Positions 35,742-48,379 of a stretch of DNA of 64,000 nucleotides are shown here, one piece after another (position 1 is the first letter of the stretch; each line of letters opens with the position of its first letter). The stretch comes from Rhea pennata (lineage: Eukaryota > Chordata > Aves > Rheiformes > Rheidae), in NCBI RefSeq assembly GCF_028389875.1, contig NC_084702.1, positions 42,035,053-42,099,052 on the forward strand, written 5' to 3'. Below the pieces are notes generated by a model. It was not told where the DNA came from. It saw only the letters and a program-made list of their open reading frames with translations, and ran no database searches. The position numbers were made by a program, and so were the translations under genes.

Positions 35742-38700
35742 AAGTTCATGCATTTCTTGCAATCAAATTATGTTGTATAGTTTTTAGCATAGGTTAACTA
35801 CTCAGTTCAGATGCTGAATGATACCTGAAGCTTTATGTAGAGAGATACAAACAACTTTACCAAGTACCTTTTGATCCAGTACCTAGCTGGACTGCACCCA
35901 TTCCTAATTCACAGCACAAGATTGTTTCCTGCTCAGCACTCTATAACTGTGCCAGGTATAGTCTGAACATATAAACCTCTACTTCCTAGGAGGAAAACCC
36001 AACATTCAAGCCTGGGCTTGATCAATGCAGCATGAAGTCAGCGCTCAGCAACAGTATTGAGGGTGGAGACTGCTCAGGATTTTCAGTGGGTGCAGGTCAC
36101 TGTGCAGGCAGTATCTCATTGAATATGTAATTTTATAATCTATTTTTTTATCTTTACTTTAGACTTTTGAGCTATATGTAGTGTGTGCAGGCACATCTTT
36201 AATTTCTGTACATTTTAGTTGATTGTTCTGTAATAATTCTTGGTTTTAGCATCATTTAAAAATTCAGCTATAACAATCTGCTTTGATTTACCATACAGAT
36301 GTTATTTGCTTATGTCAGCAAAAGTAAGTATTCATTACTGGTGGTTCTTCAGTGTTGCAACTGTAATTTAATTACCTGTTGCATGCAACAGTCTCAGTGC
36401 ATAGATAGTGAAATGCCTTTACAGCTAATCCAAAGCTCATGTAAGTCAGTCCTCGGGTGTCTTTCCATAGTTTTCAGTGGGCTTTTAATCACATGATTAA
36501 TCATCAAAATAGCAAGCCTTCTGCAGTTCTTCTGTTGTACTCTGCACTTCTAAATAGCTTTTACTTAAGATTTGCATGTAGTTTTGTTTCTAGTTTAATT
36601 TTTGCCTTCCTTAACAGAAAAAAAAAAGAAAGAAAAAAAGAAGACGTTACTGAAACTGCAGCCAGGTCCACTAGCTTACTTCAGCACAGGCAGCAGCGTA
36701 GCTGAAACAGCATAGACTTGCAGCATACCTGGGCAGGTAGCCAAGCCCAGCTACCTCAAGTCTGCTGTGCTGGTGCAGCATACTAGAGTGTTCTGTGGTA
36801 ATACCAAGACTGATATTTGCAATAGGTGAAATAAATAAGCATTTATAACATGGACAACTGAAGGTTGAAAACTCAAGCTGCAGAGCAATGCCTCATAGCC
36901 ATTGGAAGCTGAGTGGTCAAACTTTTAAGCATATTTAGCCACCTAATGATGCTGATAGGTACATAGTGTAGGGATTCAAAAGTTTACTATCTTTGCTGCT
37001 AGGAAGCTGAATTTTCTTTAAAACCTTGTCTTGAGAATTTAATGTCTGTATGCATCATTTGCTCAAGAGAAGGCTGTAATTATCTCTATGTTTTACCACT
37101 GCTAATAGAGACAAGCTTAGCTGCATAGCAGGTTAAGGAAAATACCTTGCAGCCCTAATGTTTCAGGGACACATTGTATACATTCATTCCTAAGGGACAA
37201 TAGCAGGCTGTGTTTACTTCAGTGGTTTATTTATATATCCAGAAAGCACAAGGGACTCCTAATATTTATTTATGAATGCCAACTTTCACAATCATCTAAA
37301 GACTGGTAGAAAACTGTCCCAAACTACTTTCAGATGAAACTCTTTTGAATCACAACTTTACCCTCTTCTTACAACACTTTTGGAGAGCGTTGTATCCTCT
37401 GTTCCCCTCCTCCATCCACACAGCTTTTGGGCGCAGATGTTAATTAGGTAAGGTCAAATAAAGTTATTTCCCTGCAATATTGGCTCTTTGAATACTGGCC
37501 ACAGCAGCTGAACTCTGAACAGTAGGGACTTCTCTGTCTCATGTTTTGAGCAGAGAGGTAGGGAAGGCAGGGATAGGCTATTACATAGTTGTGAAAGCTT
37601 TTTCCAGTTTAGTTCACCTACAAAAGCAAGTAATACTGCACTAAAGCATTTAGCTTAAGACACTTAAAGACAGTGGCATCAAATTCACTTCTGTGTCTTC
37701 CCAGACAGAAAAATTACCTCTCTGTTGGGTTTGCATATTCTGCAGTTACCTTTAAATTCCTTAGTTATTCTCCTAGTTTTTTCCCATCTTCCTCATTTTT
37801 CCTCCCAGTGCTGGGCATTCACAGGGTGATCTTCTTTTACTACCATTTACACTGAGGCATGAACATCAGCAGACAGGCTTTTCCTAAATGTTAGGGTCCA
37901 CTCCTTTCTAGTAGTGAGTGGTATTGATAACAGAGGTAAGTATGATAGCCCTGGCAGTACTGCTCCATAGGATGGCCAATGACATCATTATAGAGGAAGC
38001 TGTAGGACATGTACCCTATTGTTTCCTCCCAGGTATAAGACTAAAAGTATAGTGAATATTCATTGCTTTTTTTTTAAAAAGCTGCTGTCCAACTAATTGA
38101 GGGAGTTGCAATAAAGATGTACATATGTAAAAAAAAAGTTCTATTGCTCCATAAAGAGCACAGTTTAAGTCTCAGATAGAGAAATTTCCATGCTAGAGCA
38201 ATAGGTCAAAAGGAGCACAAGACACTTTTTAGAAGGATGTTTGTACAGTGCGAGGCACTGCAGAAAAGTTTTTAGTCCCTGTTCCACATGGCCAATGTAA
38301 GGGCCTGATCTAACTCCTTGAAGTATCTAGTCTTATTTAGTGTTCAGAGAAACGGAAAGAAGATAGGCTGATGAAGCACAGAGCAGCTAGAAGACTTGTG
38401 TTTTAATGGAAGAAAACCTGTGCCATATTTTATGTATGATTTTTATAAGCATTTCTCCATACAGATTTCCTTTTTAATCAACAGAACTGTGGAGATAGAA
38501 AGATTTTGTGAATAAGGGTGAAGTTTCCAAAAGCAAGTGATCCTATGTTGCATTGCAGTGATTTATTCCTTAAACACTGATTAAAGTGGCTTTGTATGTT
38601 TTAATAGACATATACTATTGCCTCTGCCAATGAGTCTGAGCATTCAAATGAACAACAGGATGGCAATTACAGGAGGCAGAGGAACAGAGCCTTTTTTTTC

Positions 38701-41700
38701 CTTATTTTTTAAAATAGAGAAAATATTGTACAGTTCTTCACTTTTCAGATTAGGAAAAATCAGAGAGAAGGTTTAAGAAGTTTTAAGGATTTATTCTGGG
38801 ACATCTTCACAGTTCTAAAAGTATTTCTAACTTACAAGTGTAATGATGACTGACAAACTGCAGATTATGCTGCTGAAGCAATGCATAGCTGGTACCCATA
38901 CAGTTGTTAGTCAAGGCAGCTCAGCTAAGGAGTAATACAAAATTATAATGAATATGTTCAGTTTCATAGGATGTGTTATAGTTGTTTCAAACCCAAACTT
39001 TGTTTTTGTATAGGTAGGGATTGAGAGGATTGTTAGGTCTTTAAGCAGAGCTATTACTTTCATTCCAATTCTACCAAAACCTTTTTTTGCTAACCAGAGA
39101 ACCCAGAGAACCAAGGAAGCCATGAAACCAAGTGCTGATCCAACCAAGATCTCTTTCCCTGCCCAGCCTTGTCTTCCTCCCCAGTAAGTGGGCAGTCCGG
39201 GAGCCCAAACAGCACAAATGGGAAGGAGGTTGAGGGGAGGAGGGGAGGGAGCCCTCTTTTTGCTTGTTAGTAAGTAGTGGGGGCAAAGTGAATTATTTAG
39301 CCTAGATTCCCATCATACTCACAGTGCTGAATTTGTGAAGTTTACCTGTACTTTTCATTGTCAGGATGGGAAACAAGCTAACTGCAGTATTTGAGTTTGA
39401 ATATTTCAGATAAACTAGAATATAGGACAGTGTCATCTAAAAGCAGCTTCTGAATGAGGAGATGCCAGACTTGATACCCCAAAATAGCAGAGACCAGTTT
39501 GTGCTAGAGAGAGGGCATGTATATAGACACATCAGAATTATTTTTATATGATCAATATATTTTTAAATTTTTTTTATTGTAGTCCAATCCTTGGCAGTTT
39601 GACTAGGTCCGATGGGAGGGGTGCCTAGAGACAATTTCCATGTTTAGCTTCTTTTCCCATCTAAACTCTCCAGCAGTGAGTCTTGCCTGTAGTTGTACTG
39701 CTTATTTTGCAAGCACAGCAGCTAGAGGTTGGTGCAATTGGGGGCAGTTCAGCATACTGTACTACAGCCTGTGGGGAGGTAGAGCAGTGCTTTAGATATA
39801 TATTCTGGGAAGAGCACAAGCGTTGATCCAAAACTTGATCAGTTTTTAAATACTTTTAACTGACTGAAATGTTGAGAGAATGCATAATTCTTCCAGTAAT
39901 CAGAAATAACCAAGAACAGAGATACTAAAGCCTTTTAAAGGTGTGAGCTAGTGATTCAATCTACAAGGTTCATTTCTGGGCAAGTAGCCATAGTTCTATA
40001 GAAATCAGTCAAGTTATACCTATGTTTAAAAAGTCAGTGTGAATCTATCTTAACAGTGATTTTAAATGATTGTGTTCAGTGCTGAAGGAAATTGTATTTA
40101 TATTTTGAATGCAATTATAGAATAAAGTAAAACATGAACTCCAGCAGACTCATGACAATGTTTTCTATGCTTACACAGGCAGATACAGTGTTCAGTTACA
40201 TAATCAGGCCTAGCCACCTAAAGTGTATACAAATAGCAATTTCATCAAAGCTTAATTTCTAAACTTTTTTGTAACAATCTCATGATCACTGTGGAAGAAA
40301 GAGCTGTATTAGTTTTGTCTTATGACTATTTACCTCCTGCCATGTTTAAGAAATGGTTTGTTAACTGTCAATATTGAATTCACCCTAAGCACACAGACAT
40401 GTAGAAGTTCACTGAAGGCATATAAATGTGCATTAGGGTTCTAAAGCATGCTACAGCATCTATTTTGACAATTAGAAACCACAAAGGAAGACAATGCCTT
40501 TCTTATGCATGGATCCTTGTTTCTGTAACTAAGCCAGCACAAAAGCAGAAACATTTTGAAGAATTTGACTTCAAAACAAAAAGTTCCAGTCCTCTTCTGT
40601 TGCTGAGAAAAGCAACTGTGCCCTCCCAGTAACTGCACGTTTTCTTAGGAAAACGTGCCACATCTCCCCCTGCAAATTGGGGTAGAAAGAGGTACGGAGG
40701 TTGCAACAGACCTTTGGAAAGTGATTAAGGATATTAATTAGAGTTATTAAGAAAAATTATGGCATTTAATCCTAATTTAAACCAATTCCCTGATGTCAGA
40801 CAAGATGAATGACTTCTTCCAAGAGAGAGCTGACTACACCAGAGATTAATAATAAAAGCTGTGCTAAAGATGAAACATCCTGTAGGAAAAAATTCTGAAG
40901 TCCTAGACGGTAAGTGAATCTTTGTGATATGTTCTGCCTTTTCCTATCATCTGTGAGCTGTGCTGTTAACTCAGTCCCCCAGTACAGGGAGGGAACCTGC
41001 ACACCGAACCTCCCTCAGGGTTGTGCCATTAGCAGGCAGAAGACAGCCACAGCTGACAACAGCACATGACCCCAGGGGTCTCTGCATGTTTCACTGGTGA
41101 CCCACACAGAAAGAGGCATCAGCTACCCTCGCTTGGCCAGCTGGGTTAAGGTGTCCCAAATTGTGGCACATTATCCAGAGCCTCTCTTCTTTAAGGTTAT
41201 TTTCTTAACAATTTCCTCTTCTGGTGAGTCAAAGCAATGGGACTACATGATAAAGCTTGAAAAGGTTTCTTTGACACAAGCAGCGTACACAGACCTTTTA
41301 GCAGATCAGTTGCCGCCCAAAGCACATCCAGAAGCTTAATGTGCTCAGGCCCTCGGTGGCTGGCCAAGGACCTGTTTGATATCTCAATAGCAAACATTTC
41401 CTGAGCCCTGTGCCGAAGCATGCTCACCTGCCTTCCTGTACAGACACGGCTGTTAGGCTGATTATGATCCCAGAACACAAGACAAGAGGTTATCTTCCTA
41501 AGCAAGGCTCCCTGCCTTGGTAAAGATGACAGAACCAAGTGCTGCCTTTAATTTGGGGTCCAACATTAAGGCCAGCATGTTGGTGTTACTAATTGCAGGC
41601 ACTGGGGGTTACAGGGCAGCGTTCACGAGAGTGCACCTGAGCAGGTGTAAGCACAAGCACTTTGCCATTTGGCTACAGTCCTCTCACCCCCACCCCGTTA

Positions 41701-43389
41701 ACACGCTCCATGGGATTTTGGGTTCCTCACAATTTGGAGAGAGAAGGAAAGAAATCGGAGCATGCCTGTCCACCCCAGCATGAAGAGCCAGGAGTTACAC
41801 CCCTGCAAGCCAGCATCTCTTGCACATACAGGATAGAGCATGGAGCCTCTGTGTGCAGAACCATTTGCACTTAAATTGTGTGGTCTCCCTGTCTCAACTG
41901 ATCAGGCTAATTAAAGAGACTATTAAAACACTAAAACACCTGTACAGGAACACAGCCCATGCAACTGAAGCACTGAAAATTACCAAGCCCATCAGGCAAG
42001 ATGAAGAATCAAGTTTTCTATATGCTCCGCATGGGCAAAACACCTTTCTGGTCCGCCTCTGCGCCTCCCAGCCCATACTGCAAAAACAGCATTTGTGAAA
42101 GAAGTTGAAAAACTGTGGAAGCTTTACTCCCACCATATGCTCTACCCACTTACATGCCTCCTACCTGGAGGAGTTAAAGTGTGACAATGAGACAAGTAAT
42201 GACGAGGAGCAAAGAAGTTTTGTGCTTTTTAATATATATAGTGTCAAATAAAAACAATCCTAAGTGTAGAGAATTCACAATGCAGGTGAAAATACTGAAT
42301 CATTCCCCAAGCCGTCTGCATCCTTGAATATTTTAGACAAAGTGGTATTTGCATGTGTGGAGCATATTGAAGGGAAAATGTATTTTAACTCATCAGAAGG
42401 CATGAAAACTACAGCAAACTTAGGATTTATAAAGGAGCAGACTGCAGCTGGTATATAGATAGAAAAAAAGTGCACTTCTGTTTAAGTTGAGGCAGGATGA
42501 GTTTGTTCAACCTCCCAGCTAGCCTGGCTTGTGAATAGTCCTTCCGGATACATCTCCCAGCCTACAAACTTTTTGGTTCTGTCTTAGGTACAATTTTCTT
42601 TCTTTGTCTCAAGTTCACTATAAAACCAGTGTAGCTTCACACTATAACACAAGGTTCCACACTGTGCTTTAATGCACTATTTGCAATTACGTGTTCAGTC
42701 CAAAGTCTAAAAATCTTGAGCTCCAGCTAGAATTCTTACTTCTCAAGACTCAGCTCCTATAAATACTCTCCTTATGATTTTTGCAGATTTCATTGCTCCT
42801 TTTCACTTTGTTATGGAGCTAGGAGGAAGGGGCTTTCATAAAACTTAAGGACTTCTTACTCTTATTACTAAGATCTCCTGCATCACCTTGGAAAGAAGCT
42901 AAGCAGCATCCTCCCAAATGCCAATAGACAGGTTTTCTGGAGCACTGCTACCATGCAGAAAGTCTTGCAGAGGGAATTATAGAAGTAGTTTCTAATCATC
43001 TCTCTTCTTCCAGCACTGAGATGTTGAAAATCATCTCCTGCAGGGGGGGGTGGGTGGAAGGACTCTGCATTCAAGCAGCTCACAAACCCACAGAGCCACA
43101 GGTGGGCAGAAATAAATAATCAATTGCACCAGTGCAAGGCAGTGGCTAAGCAGCCTGTCTGCAGGGAAGGAGCTGACAGTTAAAGCACACATCTGAGCTG
43201 GGGCAAACAGCGCTGAAGACACTCAACATCAGGCTAGGTAGGACACAGGAACATTGCTGAGAGACAGAGCAAAACATCCTTCCAGCATGGCCTTGCCAAG
43301 GCCTCCACTTGAGTACCACATGCAGCTTTGAGCTATATCACTTGGTAATCAAATAAAAGAAAGAAAAATCCACAAGAGAGCAAGGAGAG
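35742..43389. other. STARD4 3'UTR and intergenic DNA
   Basis: The proximal part is probably STARD4 3'UTR. Beyond it the DNA is AT-rich with short chance frames and no recognisable exon. A poly-purine A/G run occurs at 36618-36642. No RNA gene was seen. Confidence 0.5.
36830..36835 (+). promoter_or_regulatory. Candidate STARD4 polyadenylation signal
   Basis: AATAAA is the first canonical hexamer after the STARD4 stop that I found, giving a 3'UTR of about 1.1 kb. Later hexamers at 37458-37463, 38110-38115 and 40121-40126 could serve a longer 3'UTR. Which one is used cannot be told from sequence alone. Confidence 0.35.
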
Positions 43390-43790
43390 CAGTCAAAGAT
43401 CTGGACCACATAACCTGTGGGAAAGGATCTGCCTTGTGCTGCTGAGAGAGCAGGATGCTGAAGGAAGGAGCTTTTTAATAGCCCTTGGATTCATTAAAAG
43501 TGGTTGCAAAAATGTAAGCAGATCTCCATGACAGAGAAGTTGTGAACTACAGCAAAGAGATTCAGAACATTATGAAATACCTCCCAGTTTTAAGGACAGC
43601 AAAACATGGCAGTAGACTGCCCAATGAAGTGGTAGCATCTTTGCTGCTGGAGGTCTTTAAGAACAGATTAGACAAGCATCTGTCTCACATTACCCTCCCC
43701 AAGCACAGAGATGGGCTGGGAAACCTTACAAAGCTATATCCAGCCCCATGCCTCTATTTAGCTTGTTATCCAACTGATTGATAACTTTTT
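43390..43790 (+). mobile_element. Ancient CR1/L3-like LINE fragment (sense)
   Basis: The stretch 'agactgcccaatgaagtgg' near 43615, followed by a 'ctggaggtctttaagaacag' block and 'agacaagcatctgtc' near 43670, follows the 3'-terminal wording of old CR1/L3 elements. A 'gatctggaccacataacctg' piece near 43400 probably marks its upstream part. The 79-codon frame at 43542-43781 is a remnant of the element or chance and not a host gene. Confidence 0.6.
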
Positions 43791-44656
43791 GAGGGGAGAA
43801 CTGAAAATGTTACATCAATTCATTCAAGACTACACTAAAAACAGACAGCAGTGCATCATGACACCTTCCTATAAGGCTGACTACCTTTCTTTATTCTACA
43901 CTGGGCACTAGCTGTCTGCAAATAATAGATATAAGCATTTCTAGAGCAACTAGTTTATTTAACATCAGATTGGTCATGCAATCCACGTTGGAAAAATAAA
44001 GTTCCCACCATTAAAACATTTTCTCATCACTTATCAGCATTTCCACACAAGCAATTACATTGATCCCCAAGTATAACACACTGAAACAACAAGACTGGCA
44101 ATTCTTTCTAATTCCAGTTTCTCTCTGGTTCTTTCACACAGCATCAGAAGAGTTACTACACAAGTGGGCTTAGCCTTAAGTAAGTAAGTTTGTACATTTG
44201 AGCAAGCAGTCCATAAACCTCTATTTAGTCACTGACATCTTTCCTAGTACAAGCAAACAGTGTGGACAGTACAGGATTTTTTGCCCATTAAGTGGTAAAA
44301 GGAGTCAGATATACAGGACACAGCACTAACTTGAGAAAGCCTATTAGATATATGACATTATTCCTTATTATTAATAAGAGTCCAGCCACCATTGCTCTGA
44401 GGTCAATGAGCTTCTATAACAGGCTTATAAAATACTTCGTGTTACAAGTCAATAGCACCATTTGTCTGGAAGCATCACCACACACCCCAACAGTGCAGCA
44501 TATACAGTTCTTGAATTAGGGGAAGAAGAAAGCTTCCTACTTACAGTCTAGCCCTCATCCAGCCTCAAAGCCAAGAGACAACCTTTTAAATATCTAATTT
44601 CTTCACATTGCAGGTATCAAAGGTGATGAATAACTTGCCTGCAAGCTCCTTAGCAC

Positions 44657-44693
44657 AGGTCTGGAGTGGGTAGGCTGACTCCACTCCAGACCT
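44657..44693. repeat. 13-bp perfect inverted repeat (hairpin)
   Basis: AGGTCTGGAGTGG (44657-44669) and CCACTCCAGACCT (44681-44693) are exact reverse complements separated by 11 bases. Confidence 0.9.
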
Positions 44694-45286
44694 CCAAGCT
44701 AACTGGCACCCAGCCAACACAGTTCCCCAAGTACTGAACCACCCTCACTGCTCTTAAAGACCACCCTATTTATCCTAAACTTAAGGACTAGGATTCATGC
44801 CCCCCTCCCTTGAGTTCATAATCACTCCAGAGTTAATCTTTTTACAAGCCATGGGCCTCCCAACACTGCTTCTTCTCCAAAAAACACCACATAATGTCCC
44901 TTGTCCCCCATTCATTTCATTAAATGATTTTTTGGCTATTTAATCAGAAGCGTTAGCATGCCTTAGCATGAGCATGTGGTGCAAATAAAGACCTGGTTCC
45001 TGTTTTGCATAATAGCACCAAGCTGCAGCTGAGGTTTGTTCTTGGCAGCTAGCAGTTTAGCTGTTCTTTATTAGCATGTAATTACTGTTTCTTTGCAACC
45101 AAGGTGGTGAAGATCTGAATGGAGCAAATGAGGCACCCATCACTCCAGCGAGGGCAGGGGGTTGGTGCTGGCACCTATCTGGAACCTGCAGAGGGTCCTA
45201 TGGGTCACTGTGGTTCCCTGAGCAGGTATGTCCTGGGGAGGAGACCACTACAGCAGCACTTAGTAAATCCTCCAAAGAGAGTGGGC

Positions 45287-45308
45287 TTTTTTTTTTTTTT
45301 TTTTTTTT
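45287..45308. repeat. T22 homopolymer
   Basis: Twenty-two consecutive T bases, followed by GTTTTG and T-rich DNA. Confidence 0.85.
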
Positions 45309-46122
45309 GTTTTGTTTATTTTATATCTGCATTGTCCTATTTTTGCCAATGCTTACCAGCAAACTCCCGCTCACCACAAAGAGTGCTCCAGGTCTCCTGA
45401 GCAACAGGACAGCGCTGGAGAAGACCTGCTTGCCCTATAGCAAGCAAAGGAAAAGACTGGAAGCCTTATAAATGGTATAAACAAAGCAGCTTTGATTTCT
45501 TACAAGTGAAAAGTGGGGTTGGTGGCAACCTTTTTCCAATTAGAGGAGGCTGGTGGTAGAGATACTGATTTTGTAAATGTGAGGACTGGCAAAAACACAG
45601 AAATCAAGGATTCCAAGTCCTCAGAGGAAGGCATATGGGGATTTTTTCTCTCCCTTTCTCTTTGTCTGGACACAGCTAAAAGCAAGCACTTTGGTGTGCT
45701 CCCTAGCAAAATCCTTCAGTGGTTTTGTTAAGGGAGCTTATTGTTCAGCAGGTGCTTTGGGGGTTTTGGTGGCTGTTGTGCTCATTTATGTAAAGTGAGC
45801 ATTTGTGAGCACCACTATTATGCCTTGGGTATTTTTTTCTCTCGGGATAGCCTAGTTCCTGCAGGTATGGTAGCTGCAGTGCCTCACAGTGCAATGACGC
45901 TATTTGGAGCTAACATTAGGAGGTTTTTGTGGTTAATTTCTGTGAACATATATGCCTTGATCTGCAAAGCCACTCTTGCACAGGTGCCTTTATTGCCGTG
46001 ACTAGGCCAATTGACTTAAATGAGCCTGGTCCTATCAGTTAACGTGAAGCAGGTATCCTTAACATCATTGTTAAGGTAGATCTTAACAGTGATGCCTCAG
46101 ATATGTGGCTCCTAAACCATCA

Positions 46123-46126
<4 letters not shown>

Positions 46127-46160
<34 letters not shown>
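46127..46160. repeat. T34 homopolymer
   Basis: Thirty-four consecutive T bases, the longest homopolymer in the window. On the - strand it would read as a poly(A), but no retroposed gene is recognised next to it. Confidence 0.9.
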
Positions 46161-46162
<2 letters not shown>

Positions 46163-48334
46163 ACTTTGCTCTTCAATCACCCACTTCAGCTGGTTAAGTA
46201 TGGCTTAAAATGGTAACTGAACCAAGTGATATTTGCAAATCTAGAGGTCCTCTGGCTTGACCAAAGAGGGAGAGATGATTCCTGGGCATCACTAAAATAA
46301 CATTGTCTCAGCGCAGCCAATGTGGGTACTGACACTGTTGCTCTGAAAGGGGCTAAAAGCAAGACTCTGCCTGCCTTGGGGCTGCAATGTCATGGAGTCA
46401 CGGATGAACAGCTGCTGACTTTGTGCGCAAAGAATTTAATTTTCCTGGATTAAAGAAAAAAACTTTGCTTTGGAAGAAGTAGCTCTGAAGGATGTGGCAG
46501 ATGATCCTGAGGGCTGATATGAGGAAGCCAATTCCTATGCATGGATCTATGGGTGAATGAACATGACTCAGTGGCTACTGGAGCACATCGTCTCTGGGTG
46601 AGACTGCAGGCTATTCCCAGTTGTAAATCATACCAAAAGCTTGCCTCTACTTTTGAGTTACCCGAATACTGTCTGAAGTCCCTATGAAATGATAATTTCA
46701 TTTAGGAGAGCTACTCCAGAGCCTCCCAACATGGGCATAACGATTACAGTCTTTCCTGTTTGATAGACTTTCTTCACATGTCCGAATGTAGTTGCATTGA
46801 TTGATTGCAACTAGTTTTGTAAAGCAGATTATAAAGCAGATCATTATTTACAGTTTCAGACACAGGGACCAAATGCTATGGACTGACTTTGCTGTTTCTT
46901 CTGCCAATGCTTTAAATGACAATGCTGCACTAAAAATGACATTAAGTAGACGAACTGGTACTAGGAAGATCACTGGTCATAACGAGAACAACATTTCTCA
47001 GAGTTCCTAAGCTTGATGCTATTTTTAAGAATGATGAAAACTACATCTTCTCCATGAAAGGAAAAAGATGTGGTTGCCAAAGCAGCTTCCTAGCACTCAG
47101 GAGCAAAACCAGGCATGGTGCTACTTTGGTCCATACCCCTCATACCCAGAGCATTACCAGCGAGCAGAGCTGAAGGATCTAAAGCAGCCCCAGGGCCTTC
47201 GTTTTCTGTTTAGAAAGTAATCCAAGGTGCCGAATGCTTTGCTGCTTCTGGCGTTTGTTATATGGCACCTGGTTATTTCTGCCAGCCATGTATATGCTTT
47301 CGACAAAGGAAACGGAAGGTGCCAGGAACAGCATGAGTCTCGGAAATGGGGAAGGAAAGGAGAACCACCACTCTCTGCGTACGATCTGGCGATGACAAAC
47401 CACACCAAGGGTGGCTTCCATGGCAGTGTATCACATAATTGACCACTAAACACCACAGTCTTTCTGGAGCACAAAGCAACTCAAAGAGCAGGAGCGAAAC
47501 CATCTGACAGAGCCAAGGGCAACAGCAGATTTGTCAGCACAACGCAGCTGAAACCTGCCAATGTCAGACGGCTCTTCTCCCGTGGACTGGCAGCCGACAG
47601 GACCCCCTCGGCTCGTGGCGGCTGGTGCCAGGAAAAACGAGGAAGCGGAAGGGCGAAGGAAAACCAGCCATTTGGCCCTGAATGTACATTGATGCTTGTT
47701 GAAACCAGAGTTTCAAACAGAAAAGCGCCTTTCTCTTGAGCTATATATGTTATCAGCATACAACAGTGCAGACACATAAAGTATCTGACGTTTTCTATTA
47801 AGGGCAGGGGGGTCTCTATGCAACTTGGCATGAACAGATGCTGCGGAATAGACCACAGTCAATGAACACCTTCGTATACAAGGGCTAGATTCTCAGTTTT
47901 GGTTACACATGATGGGGATGGAGCGTAACTGGGCAGGGGCCCTGGGCACAGTTTAGGGCTCCTCCAAACACCATGAAGTGCTGTGCTTTATCCATGCCAC
48001 CCCATGCTGGCCCATGCCCCAAGTGTGTGAGGGGACAAAGGCACTGAAGTACTCTTTTCCTGGCTACGCCTTGGTAAAAAGGGGCCAGAGCTGGGGAAAA
48101 CTCCAATCCATTGTATGTATTAATCTTATTTTGTACTTTCGTATCTTGCTATCCAATACATGGCTCATCTCTGACTTAAATTCAATGTATACAAGAATTT
48201 GAAACACAATTGTATTGGCCCCAGCTGTGTAACACCACAGATAGCAGAAGATGCCTTAAAAAATTACTGCAATTCTTAATGCAGATGTGGCTCTGACAGA
48301 CTAGTCTCTGCTACTCTCTCTCTTTTGATAAATG

Positions 48335-48379
48335 TATATATTTGTGTGTGCGTGTGTATATATATTATTATATATATCT
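48335..48379. repeat. (TA)n/(GT)n compound microsatellite
   Basis: TATATA, GTGTGTGCGTGTGTA and TATATATTATTATATATA stretches follow one another. A second AT-rich palindromic block containing ATGTATACAT twice lies at 48592-48614. Confidence 0.8.

Noticed and set aside
46789-46813. 8-bp inverted repeat TAGTTGCA/TGCAACTA
   Set aside because: Short arms with a GATT-repeat loop; expected by chance in a 64-kb window.
47154-47831. Cluster of - strand frames up to 116 codons
   Set aside because: Overlapping frames on both strands with no recognisable motif or splice pattern. Likely chance in locally GC-richer DNA.
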